In this document: positions 1 through 9,055 of the stretch, piece by piece
Layout of the letters: every line of letters starts with the position of its first letter
Position numbering within the stretch: the first letter of the stretch is position 1
NCBI RefSeq assembly: GCF_014196345.1
Contig: NZ_JACIDN010000006.1
Coordinates: 248,001-312,000 of the forward strand
Direction of reading: 5' to 3'
From: Methylobacterium brachythecii
GTDB lineage: Bacteria; Pseudomonadota; Alphaproteobacteria; Rhizobiales; Beijerinckiaceae
DNA length: 64,000 nt
Notes under the pieces: model-generated
Database searches by the model: none
What the model was told of the DNA's origin: nothing
The model's input: only the letters and a program-made list of their open reading frames with translations
Made by a program: the position numbers and the translations under genes

Positions 1-1
1 C

Positions 2-223
2 GGGTTCGGCCAGTCGGAGACGGGGACATCTCTCTTCGTGGGCGCCGGATGCCGAACCATCAAGGCTATGAAGACGAAGCCCGGACTACCGTTGGACGGC
101 GGCGTCCTGCGTTCTATCTTCGTTCTTTCCACAGGCTCCGACGAACGTGCGATTGACGCTTTCACGAGACCAGGTGATCTGAAGAAGGGTCCTTATCTCA
201 GAGGCCCTGATGCAGACCCCTGA
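2..223 (+). CDS. Possible C-terminal fragment of a gene entering from the left
   Basis: A frame with no stop runs from the left edge of the window to a stop at 221-223, giving 73 codons. It begins with GFGQSETGTS, which loosely recalls the GYGQTE motif of acyl-CoA synthetases, but nothing after it matches that family. It overlaps the next gene by 14 bases. It may be a gene end, a relic or chance. Confidence 0.2.
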   Translation, partial: GFGQSETGTSLFVGAGCRTIKAMKTKPGLPLDGGVLRSIFVLSTGSDERAIDAFTRPGDLKKGPYLRGPDADP

Positions 224-1202
224 CGCACTTCAGCTCCATGGCGAGCGGCACGAGATCCTCCTTCAGATCCGGGACGCCGCGCAGCGCATTCTCGATCATC
301 ACGGTCAAGATACCAGGCACATAGAGCCCTTCATCCGTTGCGCGTGGTTTCGTGGGTTCAAGATCACCTCGTACCGTTGGGAGGGCGGCAGGCTCGGGCG
401 CCGTGACGGCAGATGGTGGACGCTGCCCTCCGATCGGCGCGGAGACCCGTTTCAGAACGTTATTGATATCGACGCAGGCGAGCGAGTTGCGTCGCTAGGC
501 TGGCACGCAGATGGCCCTATCCGGGTCGACGGCTTTAGACGAGGGATCTGGGAGATCGAGCTCCTGAAAGCGGCAGGCTTGGCGGTACCGCTTCCGGCAG
601 ACGAGATCCAATCGGCATTAGTTGGCCCCCAGACTCGCAATCGCTGGGTGGCGAATGCGCAACTGGATCGCACAGTCGAAAACGTAAAGATCTTCAGTCC
701 GTTGACCTTTTCCGTGATTGGTTACCAACAGTGCATCAGCCAGATTGTCGAGCCGGGAACCGATCTCGCCGAACTCCGTAAACTGATCGAGGATGCATAC
801 GGCGCTTCGCGAACTGCCGACGGGCAAGTCTACCTTCGTGGCGCGCCTGTTTCCTGCTTTACCTTAGAAGTGCGAAATGGCGCCCGCTTGGGTCAAACTG
901 GCAGGCCATACGGCAGAACCGCGCTTAGATATCTAATCGGGTCCCACGGTGGTCTCGATGCTGCGGCCAGTCTATTGATGCGATACAATTATGAGCTTCG
1001 CCATTCCGCTTGGTGCGAGGAATATCTCCCTTCTCATGCATTGAGGATATTGGAACAGGAAGTCCTTTCGGTGGAGGCAGCACTAGCTTTAGCCGAGACA
1101 TTGCCTGAATTACCCCATGTAACCATCTTCCATTTAGGTCCAAAACCTTCGAAAGCGCAAATGCGAAAACACCCTGAGTTGTACGGAAGCGTGGCCTACT
1201 GA
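210..1202 (+). CDS. Hypothetical protein of 330 residues
   Basis: I do not recognise this family. The ATG at 210 follows AGAGG by five bases, which supports the start. The protein is soluble, with no signal peptide or membrane segment. It is rich in Arg and Trp near the N-terminus (CAWFRGFKITSYRWEGGRLG at about 44-63) and has a long hydrophilic second half with regular charged and aromatic residues. Codon use looks normal for the window and the frame is long for its base composition, so it is probably a real gene. No neighbour gives a functional hint. Confidence 0.6.
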   Translation: MQTPDALQLHGERHEILLQIRDAAQRILDHHGQDTRHIEPFIRCAWFRGFKITSYRWEGGRLGRRDGRWWTLPSDRRGDPFQNVIDIDAGERVASLGWHADGPIRVDGFRRGIWEIELLKAAGLAVPLPADEIQSALVGPQTRNRWVANAQLDRTVENVKIFSPLTFSVIGYQQCISQIVEPGTDLAELRKLIEDAYGASRTADGQVYLRGAPVSCFTLEVRNGARLGQTGRPYGRTALRYLIGSHGGLDAAASLLMRYNYELRHSAWCEEYLPSHALRILEQEVLSVEAALALAETLPELPHVTIFHLGPKPSKAQMRKHPELYGSVAY

Positions 1203-1336
1203 TCCCAGCGTCGCCGCAGCCATATTTTTTCTCGTTGTCGCATAGGATCGGCAATTGAGGCGTCGGCAGGCTCGAACCGGTGACGTAACCGTCTACGGCC
1301 ATTGTGCGCCGGCTAGGCGTCGGCTCGGTCGGCACC

Positions 1337-1537
1337 CTATCGAAGGGTCGCGGTTTCGCCCGGCTTCAGCGGCCGATCCTCGCCGCCGGGATCGCTCACT
1401 GCGTTCAGCCGCTCCAAGTGCTCGAAGACGTGCTCGAACGCTCGTATGACCGCGTGTTCGAAGGAGCCGTCGCCGGTGCCCTGCGCCTGCTTGAGCGCGC
1501 TCAGCAGCTGCCGGTGCTTATCTCTATCGTCGGACAT
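1337..1537 (-). CDS. Small hypothetical acidic protein
   Basis: The reading frame extends further upstream, but the ATG at 1537 gives a compact 66-residue protein (MSDDRDKHRQLLSALKQAQG at the start) with an amphipathic helical pattern. The upstream extension looks non-coding. Only a weak GAGAC precedes the start. The family is unknown to me. Confidence 0.4.
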   Translation of the reverse strand: MSDDRDKHRQLLSALKQAQGTGDGSFEHAVIRAFEHVFEHLERLNAVSDPGGEDRPLKPGETATLR

Positions 1538-1915
1538 GGAAGGTCTCGTGGACGGCTGGCCAGGGCAAAAGGTCAATCCCGGCCCGGTCATGGCGGTTCC
1601 AGATTCGGCGCTTCGATTCACAGAGGAACCGGACCGGGGACGCACGCATCGTTCTTGTTGGCGAAAAAAACCCTTTCGGAGACTTGAACATTCAACACCA
1701 AAACCGCGGTATCTTCATTTCATGATCTCGCCTGCGGATGGAGCATTAGCATGGTCTTACCTTCGATCGGAGTTGGCCTGAGACCGCGCAGATTGGGTTT
1801 GACGCCGGTTCTTGGCCGCGATCTGTGTGTCCGCTTACTTGGCCGATACGTTGACGAAGCGGAAATTTAGCATCGCATAGGTCAAGACGTCAGAACTAAG
1901 CGTTCGCTATTTTTG
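1538..1915. other. Intergenic stretch without a supported gene
   Basis: Open frames on the plus strand here (1446-1781) overlap the small minus-strand gene and lack protein-like composition. I see no terminator, repeat or RNA gene. Confidence 0.4.
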
Positions 1916-3583
1916 TCAAGCTGGTTGACGCTTCAGTAATGCGTCGAGTCCGCCTACACGGAACCAATGGTATCCATAGCCCTCCATAAAGATACAGTGT
2001 TCGCCATCGGCTTCGGCCTCGTTGCGGTTTCCGGTCAGCAAGTCGACCAGGAGTGTGCCCTCGGGAGCCGGGATACCGGTGGCGAAGCGAACCTCGAGCG
2101 GTTGCGACGCGAGATTGTGGAGGCAAAGGACGGCATTGCCTCGCCAGTCGTAACGCAAGCCAAGAACGGCGTCGTTCCCGGTTTCTACGGGCACGACATC
2201 TCCCCAGCCGATTTCCGGAGCCTCCTTTCTTTGCCGCACCATGCTTTGCATCCATGACAATAGCGATCCGGGATCGTGGCGCTGGTCGGCGACATTCACG
2301 TGCGTGAAGCCGTAGGCACCATCCGCGATGATCGCCGTCGACGGCTTATCTGCCCTGCTGAAACCGCCATGACGCTCGGCCGTCCACTGCATCGCGGTCC
2401 GGGCGCATTCGCGTTCCTTCAACGAGAGGTCGTCGCCCATTCCAATCTCGTCCCCGTAGCGCAGCACGGGAGTGCCTGGCAGCGAGAGCATCAGCGAATA
2501 GGCGAGGCGAATGCGACGTGGATCGCCTGCTAGCATCGGGGCCAAGCGACGGCGGATACCGCGGTCGTAGAGCTGCATGTCCTTGTCCGGCCCAAACGCA
2601 GAGAAAACAGCCTGCCGCTGCCGCTCGGTGAGCCGGCCTAGGTCGAGTTCATCGTGATTTCTGAGAAAGGTGCCCCATTGGCAGGAGAATGGACGCGGCT
2701 TCGTCTTGGCGATCGCCTTGACCAGAGGCCCCGCATCACCTGCTGCGAGCGCGTAGAAGGTCGCCTGGTTGACCTGGAAGTTGAACATCATGTTCATCCG
2801 GTCAGCGTCATCTCCGAAATAGTCGAAGTCCTGCTTAGGCAGCACATTGGCTTCCGCCAGAATGATCGCGTCGCCGCGACGCCACTGCAGGAACTCGCGG
2901 AAATCCCTCAGCATGTCGAACTGCTCGCGCGGCTCGCCTTTAACATCAGCGCCCTTCTGCGCGATGACGAAGGGGACCGCGTCCATGCGAAAGCCCGAGA
3001 CGCCGAGCTCGAGCCAGAAGCCCATGATCTTGAGGATCTCGGCGCGTACCTCGGGGTTCGCTGTGTTCAAATCGGGTTGGAAATCGAAGAAGCGGTGAAA
3101 ATACCAGGCCTTGGCCTCCCCGTCGTAGGTCCATGTCGTCTTCTGAACGCCGGGGAAGACCATGCCCTTGTCGTAGTTGGTCGGCCGCTTCTCCGACCAG
3201 ACATACCAGTCTCGATAAGGCGATCTCGGATCGGTTCGAGCCGACTGGAACCAGCGATGCTGATCCGACGTATGGTTCACCACCAGATCGATCAACACCC
3301 GCAGTCCGCGCTGACGAGCCGCGTGGGTGAAGGAGACGAAATCCCCGAGCGATCCGTAATTCGGATCGACCCCGTAAAAGTCAGAGATATCGTAGCCACC
3401 GTCGCGCTTCGGCGACGGTTGGAAAGGCATTAGCCAGATGGCCGTGACGCCAAGCCCTTGCAGGTAATCGAGTCGGCGCTCCAGCCCGACGAAGTCACCG
3501 ATCCCATCACCGTCTGCATCCATGAAGCTCCGAACGGACAGGCAATAGATGACCGCGTTCTTGTACCAGAGATCGGTAATCAT
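1916..3583 (-). CDS. GH13 alpha-amylase family protein, trehalose-synthase-like
   Basis: A 555-residue (beta/alpha)8-barrel glycoside hydrolase of family GH13. The family signatures are all present: DLVVNHTSD at about 99-107, the nucleophile Asp201 in GFRMDAV, the acid/base Glu244 in ILAEAN, and the transition-state stabiliser Asp311 in RNHDELD. The N-terminus (WYKNAVIYCLSVRSFMDADG) and overall length match trehalose synthase (maltose to trehalose isomerisation) and its close relatives, rather than secreted amylases. There is no signal peptide, so it should act in the cytoplasm on maltose, trehalose or short glucans. It stands alone; related enzymes are usually next to maltokinase or glgE, which are absent here, so the exact substrate is open. 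Confidence 0.85.
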   Translation of the reverse strand: MITDLWYKNAVIYCLSVRSFMDADGDGIGDFVGLERRLDYLQGLGVTAIWLMPFQPSPKRDGGYDISDFYGVDPNYGSLGDFVSFTHAARQRGLRVLIDLVVNHTSDQHRWFQSARTDPRSPYRDWYVWSEKRPTNYDKGMVFPGVQKTTWTYDGEAKAWYFHRFFDFQPDLNTANPEVRAEILKIMGFWLELGVSGFRMDAVPFVIAQKGADVKGEPREQFDMLRDFREFLQWRRGDAIILAEANVLPKQDFDYFGDDADRMNMMFNFQVNQATFYALAAGDAGPLVKAIAKTKPRPFSCQWGTFLRNHDELDLGRLTERQRQAVFSAFGPDKDMQLYDRGIRRRLAPMLAGDPRRIRLAYSLMLSLPGTPVLRYGDEIGMGDDLSLKERECARTAMQWTAERHGGFSRADKPSTAIIADGAYGFTHVNVADQRHDPGSLLSWMQSMVRQRKEAPEIGWGDVVPVETGNDAVLGLRYDWRGNAVLCLHNLASQPLEVRFATGIPAPEGTLLVDLLTGNRNEAEADGEHCIFMEGYGYHWFRVGGLDALLKRQPA

Positions 3584-3746
3584 GAGGCAATCGTCCAGAC
3601 GCGGGATCGAAATCGACCTTAAACGCTCGAGTTCTCGAAAACGTCGCTCTTTACGAATCTCCCTTCGTTAATCCATTGGCGAGGCTTAGGTGACGGCGAT
3701 ACGCATCGCTGAGAGGCTCGCCTATGGTGGGCGGCCGACAGATGCG

Positions 3747-3773
3747 AAAACGCCCGCCGCGGCGATCCGGGCG
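3747..3773 (-). terminator. Rho-independent terminator
   Basis: On the minus strand a CGCCCG/CGGGCG stem with a GC-rich loop is followed by TTTT. It lies about 120 bases past the end of the DUF6894 gene. The loop (CGGCGATCCGG) resembles those of the hairpins at 4290-4316 and 21805-21829. Confidence 0.55.
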
Positions 3774-3895
3774 GCCCAATAAGGGTCTGGAGCTAGGCCG
3801 ATACGGAAGAGGCTTCGCCACTCCAAAACCATGCAACAGGATGCAGAAGTGCGGTGACGCGGGCGGCCCGCACGGCAAGCTTCACAACCGAAAAA

Positions 3896-4165
3896 CTAGT
3901 CGAACTCGCGACCGAGCTTCGACGGGTCCCTCACCCAAAGTCCAGCGAATGTCAGTGTAGCGGTGTAGACCGTGAGATTGTGTTCGTCGCGGACAAGCAC
4001 AGTATAGGCTTGCTGATCGCCATCCTTCGGGATCTCGTCGCGAGCGATCTCAGGAAGCGAATGCATCGCCAAGGATCGGATAGCTTCGTCGCTCCCGCAT
4101 TCCTGGCCGTCCTGATCTCGCATCAGCGAACGGCCATCGTGAATGTCGAAATGAAAGCGGGGCAC
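3896..4165 (-). CDS. DUF6894-like small protein
   Basis: An 89-residue protein starting at a GTG (4165), six bases after a clear AGGAG. That ribosome site makes the longer frame up to 4288 unlikely. The sequence opens PRFHFDIHDGRSLMRDQDG and continues with the SLPEIARDEIPKDGDQQAYT block and a VYTATLTFAGLWV end. This is typical of the DUF6894 family, which is abundant in Methylobacterium and Rhizobiales and has no known function. No signal peptide or membrane segment is present. Confidence 0.75.
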   Translation of the reverse strand: MPRFHFDIHDGRSLMRDQDGQECGSDEAIRSLAMHSLPEIARDEIPKDGDQQAYTVLVRDEHNLTVYTATLTFAGLWVRDPSKLGREFD

Positions 4166-4282
4166 GCGCAACTCCTGTGGAGCTGCGAAAACCGCTCCTG
4201 GGCCTGCTAAGTTGCCGTGCGATTGCGGACAGACGTGGCACTCGATTTCAATTCGAACGGTATGGGCAAAAATTATCATTGG

Positions 4283-4317
4283 AAACAAAAGGCCGCCGCG
4301 GCGAACCGGGCGGCCTG
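4283..4317 (-). terminator. Rho-independent terminator of the small secreted protein gene
   Basis: Read on the minus strand, AGGCCGCC and GGCGGCCT arms close a loop and are followed by TTTTGTTTCC. It lies 20-54 bases beyond the stop codon of the gene at 4337-4570. Confidence 0.65.
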
Positions 4318-4336
4318 AGGCTTATCTGGAGCGAAG

Positions 4337-4570
4337 TCAGTTCGAGTTGCTGCCACCTGCGCTTCCACGCGCGCCCGGCTGGGCCGGCGAACTAGAGTTG
4401 CCTCCCGCCGCGGAAGGCGACGAGTTCAAGCCACCCGTCTTGCTGGTGCTCATGCTTTTCGTGGTCGATGTTCGCTTATGGCGGCTTCGCGCATCGGCAG
4501 GTGCCGTCATCTGAGCCAGGACCAGCGACGACAGCGCCGCGGCGCAGGCGGCGATCGTGATCTTTTTCAT
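4337..4570 (-). CDS. Small secreted Ser/Gly/Asn-rich protein
   Basis: A 77-residue protein with a typical signal peptide (MKKITIAACAAALSSLVLAQ, with cleavage likely after the ADA of MTAPADA). The mature part is low-complexity and rich in Ser, Thr, Gly and Asn. I chose the ATG at 4570; an in-frame TTG lies four codons upstream. It is followed by a good terminator. Such short exported proteins are common in Methylobacterium and have no assigned role. Confidence 0.6.
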   Translation of the reverse strand: MKKITIAACAAALSSLVLAQMTAPADARSRHKRTSTTKSMSTSKTGGLNSSPSAAGGNSSSPAQPGARGSAGGSNSN

Positions 4571-4759
4571 GGTCGATCCCAAAGAGAGTAAGGATCGACG
4601 TAACTCGCTGTTGGCGCAGATGGTTCGACGGAAACAAAGAGACGTCTATATCATCCGCAGGTACACCTTGGGCGTTTGAACGGCCGGGGATAAATTTGGG
4701 TTTCCCCCTGAGAGCGCCGCGAACAGAGGCGCACGCGCCGATGCCGAAGAAGTTGTGGC

Positions 4760-4900
4760 ATGTCCGACATTCCGCAAGGCGGTCTACCAGGAGTGGATGA
4801 TTCCAAGCCGCCGAGCTACCGGGTCATGCTCATTGGACGCCGAGGGCAACGTCAGGGCGTCTATTCCCAGTCCCGCGTAGTGGGTAAGTTTGAAATCTGA
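4760..4900 (+). CDS. Possible 46-residue protein
   Basis: A short frame, MSDIPQGGLPGVDDSKPPSY at its start, then a basic stretch around RVMLIGRRGQRQG. Composition is protein-like but there is no clear ribosome site, and the 3' end overlaps a sequence that also resembles an insertion-sequence end. Treat as tentative. Confidence 0.25.
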   Translation: MSDIPQGGLPGVDDSKPPSYRVMLIGRRGQRQGVYSQSRVVGKFEI

Positions 4901-4940
4901 CCCTATTGACCCTGTCTAGCGACTGTCGGGTGCGCGTGTC

Positions 4941-5171
4941 ATGATGGCAGGCATGACAGTTACATCAACCCGACTTCGAGTTTCGGTGGACCAGACAGGG
5001 CGGCCGTTGGCGCCATGGTGCTGGTCGCTCCATCGCTACGGCACGAAAGAGCCTTTCATGCGCTCGACGGCTACGTTTTCGAGGCGATCGGAGGCTGAGG
5101 GCGCGGGTCGGGACGCCATTGCCAAACTGCGCCTCGACAAGCTTCGCGAAGAGCGCCAGGCTCGCCTCTAA
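4941..5171 (+). CDS. Small hypothetical protein
   Basis: A 76-residue soluble protein containing a core of the type VSVDQTGRPLAPWCWSLHRY followed by a charged helix ending in KLRLDKLREERQARL. The aromatic core and charged tail look like a genuine small protein. Several in-frame ATGs lie close together (4941, 4944, 4953), and no strong ribosome site decides between them. Function unknown. Confidence 0.45.
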   Translation: MMAGMTVTSTRLRVSVDQTGRPLAPWCWSLHRYGTKEPFMRSTATFSRRSEAEGAGRDAIAKLRLDKLREERQARL

Positions 5172-5254
5172 TGACCCGCACGACGTGAAACCCGCAAACC
5201 GGTCTCCTGATGGAAAGAAGCCCGCTCCAGCAATCGCCGGGCGGGCCAAGGTGC

Positions 5255-5482
5255 TTAGGGAGGATGATGGGATGCCTGCAAACGTCGCGCCAGACGCAAC
5301 AAAGCCCGCACCGTGAAACGCCAAATGGCCGATGCGGATTTTGAAGCAGGGCGTCGAGCGGCGATCGGATCGAGAATCGCGATGACGGCATAGCCAAGGA
5401 TAAAGAGCGCCAGCGCCATGCTGGGCTTGTCGCGAGCGGCCGCCACCAACGCCAGGAATCCGAGGCTGAACAGGCCGAACAT
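5255..5482 (-). CDS. Possible small membrane protein
   Basis: From the ATG at 5482 the frame gives 75 residues with two hydrophobic helices (LFSLGFLALVAAA and ALALFILGYAVIAIL) and an Arg-rich C-terminus. The frame stays open up to 5596, but the extra part is not protein-like. There is no good ribosome site, so confidence is low. Confidence 0.35.
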   Translation of the reverse strand: MFGLFSLGFLALVAAARDKPSMALALFILGYAVIAILDPIAARRPASKSASAIWRFTVRALLRLARRLQASHHPP

Positions 5483-5596
5483 TGTTACGATCTGCGCTGC
5501 TCGCGGGGCACCTTCGGTCCGAAAGCTGACGCCGCAACGGACGCCAGAAAGGAAGCCATCAGGCCATTCCGAGAAGTGATGGCTCTTAACTGACAT

Positions 5597-6276
5597 GAGA
5601 GGCCGGCGCCCAGGCGCCGGCCTTTCTCGTGTGAGGGCGGATGCGGCCTGTGAACAGCTTCAAAGAACGTTTGGATCGACGGCGCCTCGTCCGATCGATC
5701 CTCGTTGAGCAGTAGCCGCCAGAGGGTGGGCGGCAGGGGGCTGTCCGCATTCTGACTAGAGCGCCTTCGAAGCCACCATCTGCTACTGGCCAAATCATGC
5801 CGGCCGCTTAGCAACCAAGTGAGCCGTTCACGACGGATCGTGCGGTTTCCGAAGCAGACATCCCTTCTGCTAAGTCATCGGCAGAAGTGCGGCCATTGCC
5901 GTCAATCACGAGCTTCGCCAACTGGCCTAGACAAATTCAGCTGAATTAAAAATTTGTCCGCGGTCGAAATTGATGTCCTCCATCGCGAGAAGGTAGAAGA
6001 CGCCTTTAGCACCATAAAGACATTGATGTGGCGGTCGACGTCGGTACGCCCGTCCTCCGTATAGATCTTCACCATGCAATCGACAAGCACCCCAGGTTCC
6101 ATGAAGACAATAATTGATAGCCGACAGGAATGTATATACGGGTAATAATCAACCTCTACAATATGCAGTAGCCTATTGAAGATTTAGAATACGTATTTTA
6201 TTCTGATCCATAAGATTATAATCACTCAGCTAACGAAACAATATTCGTACGCCCTGATATAGCTGATCGGCCGCGA
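5597..6276. other. Intergenic stretch with an AT-rich segment
   Basis: No convincing gene. A 66-codon minus frame at 5902-6102 lacks a ribosome site. The part from about 6115 to 6250 is strikingly AT-rich compared with the rest of the window and could hold promoters or be foreign DNA. Confidence 0.4.
5600..5627. terminator. Strong GC hairpin, possible terminator
   Basis: Eleven-base arms AGGCCGGCGCC (5600-5610) and GGCGCCGGCCT (5613-5623) are followed on the plus strand by TTTCTC. The T-run is short, so termination is only likely, not certain. Confidence 0.4.
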
Positions 6277-6840
6277 TCACAGCACGGCCTCGATTAGCCC
6301 GAGCTGCTTGGCCTCGTTGGCCTCGATATACCAATTGTACGGCGCACGCTGAAGCACGTCCTCAATAGACACGGTCGAGCCCCGGATGAGGTTTTCAAAG
6401 CCCTCGTTCTGGATGACGATCGAGCTTTCGATCTCGTGCAACGTGGCCTTCACCGTCGCAACACAGGTCGTCAGCGGCCCATTGATCTGCAACTCCTTCG
6501 AAAGCTTACGTTCGTGGATCATTAGGCGCGTGCCACGCGTGAGGTAGCGGTTGGGACGGGCGAAGAAGCTCATGAAGGTCGTGCCAGCCGAATAGATGGC
6601 CGCTTTGCCGAGGAACACGAACCGGCGCTCTGGGCTCAGGTCGCTGTGATAGCGGATATCTTCGCCCATCATGCGCGCGACCTCAGGATCGCCGCCCAAG
6701 GTCGAGAGCTCGACCACCACTAGCGTCTTCTCCGACGCTTGCTCGAACTGCCGGCGGAAATCCCGATACATGTCATAGTCGACCGGCCCCGACAGCAGGA
6801 CGGAAGGCGGACTGAAGGCCGAAGCGGGCAGGGTGTCCAT
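6277..6840 (-). CDS. ClpP-like serine protease family protein
   Basis: A 187-residue protein of the ClpP/crotonase fold. The start at 6840 is fixed by AGGAG five bases upstream; the longer open frame is not used. The pattern fits the S14 fold: a glycine oxyanion strand (STLGGDPEVARMMGEDIR at about 46-63), a candidate nucleophile Ser84 in YSAGT, and His109 in MIHER. The Ser-His spacing of 25 is the same as in ClpP. The sequence is otherwise divergent from housekeeping ClpP and has no clpX neighbour, so it is probably an accessory protease or a related hydrolase working alone. Substrate unknown. Confidence 0.65.
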   Translation of the reverse strand: MDTLPASAFSPPSVLLSGPVDYDMYRDFRRQFEQASEKTLVVVELSTLGGDPEVARMMGEDIRYHSDLSPERRFVFLGKAAIYSAGTTFMSFFARPNRYLTRGTRLMIHERKLSKELQINGPLTTCVATVKATLHEIESSIVIQNEGFENLIRGSTVSIEDVLQRAPYNWYIEANEAKQLGLIEAVL

Positions 6841-6982
6841 GAATGCTCCTGAGGCTACGGCATCAATGTCTCTGCCGTCAGAGGTCAACCGAGCAGGCAT
6901 GGAACTGCGCCCGAGCGCGTATGGTTGCACTGCAATATACAGGGATTGTCAGGGCATGTGCGGCGCTTGGTGGAAGACTGGG

Positions 6983-7210
6983 ATGGACATGGCGATGCTG
7001 GGCTTTGAGTCCCAAGGCGTCATTGCCTAACGGATTGCACTGTTCGCGTTCGGCGGCCAAAACGCACATATCGAAGCGCAGTTGATGATCACCGAGAAGA
7101 TTGCCGCAGCCAGTGACGCCGCAATGCAGCTGGCGACTGCGGCGTCGAATGCCAGGGTGATCCCTGGCTACCGCCGCAAGGCCCGAGCGATTTCTCGTCG
7201 CCTCAGCTGA
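6983..7210 (+). pseudogene. Small phasin-like or helical gene broken by an in-frame stop
   Basis: One frame runs from the ATG at 6983 (MDMAMLGFESQGVIA), meets TAA at 7028-7030, then continues as RIALFAFGGQNAHIEAQLMI... to GYRRKARAISRRLS and a stop at 7208-7210. The whole of about 75 codons has the pattern of small proteins common in Rhizobiales (an N-terminal S-x-x-VIALR-like helix, an EAxLMxxEK helix, and a basic YRRKxRAxxRRL tail). The stop falls exactly where that pattern expects a Leu or similar before Arg. I infer a recent nonsense mutation; a sequencing error is the alternative. Confidence 0.5.
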
Positions 7211-7511
7211 TGCTGCATTCACTTTCGGCCAGCCGGCGGGCCATCGTGCTCGTTCCAGTCCCATTGCAGGATGGGGCCTGTCGCGTCGCGCTTGATCGGC
7301 TAGGTTACCTCAACCGCTCGGGCAAATCTGACTGCAAACGAAGGGACAATGAGGCAGCGGCCAATAGCGTCAATCCGAATACAAGCCTAATAATCAAACA
7401 CGAGCCGAGGATGATCTATATAGCGTCGTCAGCCAGCCGGCACTGAAGGATCTTCGCCTTGAGCATCGAGATCGCGACTGCTCGTCGATTTTCACAAAAT
7501 TTTCCCGGCGC
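7211..7511. other. Intergenic stretch
   Basis: Nothing beyond scattered short frames; no hairpin or repeat seen. Confidence 0.3.
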
Positions 7512-7946
7512 TCAGGCCATGCGCGGTTTAGCCTGAAGAGCGATTGGAAAGACCCAGTCGTATAAGAAATTAAAACTGAAAGCATAGAAAAGATAGAAGA
7601 TTACGATTCCCAAATCGATGACAATAGCCTCCTGAAGACTGATCCCCAAATACCACGCGATGAAGGGGATCAAAAGCGTAACCAGGCCAGCCTCGAATAG
7701 TCCTGTATGAACGAGCCGGGTCATTATATTTTTCTCGACGGTTCCTTTCCATCGAAGAAGGATACGATCGAATATCATATTGTAGATGAAGTTCCAGAGC
7801 GTCGCGGTTGTCGCCGAGACGATGCCGATGACGCCCATGTGTTCCACCGGCTGCCCAAGCAGGATGGCCGATCCCGGAGTAAAGATCGCCAGCCCGACGA
7901 TTTCGAACATGAGCGCGTGCCGGACGCGATCGCGGATGGTACGCAT
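7512..7946 (-). CDS. PACE-family multidrug efflux transporter
   Basis: A 144-residue inner-membrane protein with four transmembrane helices in two tandem bacterial-transmembrane-pair domains. Family marks are clear: RVRHALMFEIVGLAI with Glu15, the residue essential in AceI, plus WNFIYNMIFD ending the first repeat and FNFLYDWVFP ending the second. PACE proteins export biocides and short diamines by proton exchange. The ATG at 7946 was chosen because it places Glu15 correctly; the frame is open further upstream. A LysR gene diverges from it 87 bases away, the arrangement seen for aceI/aceR, so induction by a substrate is likely. Confidence 0.85.
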   Translation of the reverse strand: MRTIRDRVRHALMFEIVGLAIFTPGSAILLGQPVEHMGVIGIVSATTATLWNFIYNMIFDRILLRWKGTVEKNIMTRLVHTGLFEAGLVTLLIPFIAWYLGISLQEAIVIDLGIVIFYLFYAFSFNFLYDWVFPIALQAKPRMA

Positions 7947-8033
7947 TTGGTTGATGACCTCGACTTTTGCTGTGCAGCATTCTATCCGAAGACCTGGCAC
8001 TCCAAAGTTAGATAGTATCTGAATTACGGATAG

Positions 8034-8957
8034 ATGGCCGTCTCGCTGGACCAGTTGGAAGCGTTCGTGACGGCTGCGGAACGAGGGTCGTTCTCTGCCG
8101 CCGCACGTCATCTCGGAAAGGCGCAGTCCGCGGTCAGCACGCTCGTCTCATCCTTGGAGGACGATCTCGGCGTCAAGCTTTTCAGCCGCTCGAGCCGTAA
8201 TCCTCTGCTGACGGAGGCGGGCACCCGGTTGCTTCCCGAAGCGAAGCTGCTCCTCACCAGGCGTGAGCATCTGATCGGCGTTGCCCGGAGCTTCGACGAG
8301 CACATCGAGACCCGTCTGGTCGTTGCGCTCGATGAGCTTTATCCCGAGCCTGCCATCGGATCCCTTTTTGCCGATTTCGCTTGCCAATTTCCCTTCGTCG
8401 AACTGGAACTGCTGTTTCCTCACACGGAGGCCGTGACCGGACTGCTGCTCGACGGAAAGGCCGATCTCGGAGTGATGTGGCGTCGGGACGATCTGCCGCC
8501 CGAGCTTGGATTCCATACGATCGGCTGGGTCTCGCTCGTTCTCGTCTGTGGACGCGATCACCCCCTGACGCGGTCCCCTGTCGGCTGGGAGGACCTCAAA
8601 CGCCATCGTCAGATCATGGTCTCCAAGCGCGGCGACCGGGGTGAACGGCACCGGCTACGGGTGGCTGCAGAGGTTTGGTGGGTCGAAAGTCACTGGGTGA
8701 TCCTTCAGATCCTCCGCCAGGGCCTCGGATGGGCGTTGATCCCGGAGCACATCCTGCATCAGTCGCCGTTCGCAGCCGACCTGACGACGCCTTCGCTCGA
8801 GTTCGACGAGGGAGATCACCCGGTGGCGCTGGAACTCGTATGGCACAAGCAGCGGTCCGCAGGCCCCGCGGTCCGATGGCTTCGCGAGCAGTTGGCGAAG
8901 AGCGATGCGTGGCGGCGGTCGACGATGGATGGACCGAGCCAAGTTCACGACACCTGA
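8034..8957 (+). CDS. LysR-type regulator, probable activator of the PACE pump gene
   Basis: A 307-residue LysR protein. Residues 1-65 form the winged helix-turn-helix (LDQLEAFVTAAERGSFSAAA), followed by a LysR substrate-binding domain from about 92 to 290. It is divergently transcribed from the efflux gene, so regulation of that gene through the 87-base gap is the simplest model. No link to the purine genes further right is apparent. Confidence 0.85.
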   Translation: MAVSLDQLEAFVTAAERGSFSAAARHLGKAQSAVSTLVSSLEDDLGVKLFSRSSRNPLLTEAGTRLLPEAKLLLTRREHLIGVARSFDEHIETRLVVALDELYPEPAIGSLFADFACQFPFVELELLFPHTEAVTGLLLDGKADLGVMWRRDDLPPELGFHTIGWVSLVLVCGRDHPLTRSPVGWEDLKRHRQIMVSKRGDRGERHRLRVAAEVWWVESHWVILQILRQGLGWALIPEHILHQSPFAADLTTPSLEFDEGDHPVALELVWHKQRSAGPAVRWLREQLAKSDAWRRSTMDGPSQVHDT

Positions 8958-9055
8958 CGCAGCCTCCGCTGAACCCGGGCCGAAGATCCGGTCAATGTCG
9001 TCGTCGACGACCCTGATGCGCTTGCTCGACTACAGGCTCTCGAGCGCGCGGATCG

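Noticed and set aside
4877..4912. Sequence resembling an insertion-sequence end (GTGGGTAAGTTTGAAATCTG and onward)
   Set aside because: There is no partner repeat, no transposase remnant and no target duplication nearby, so the resemblance alone is not enough.
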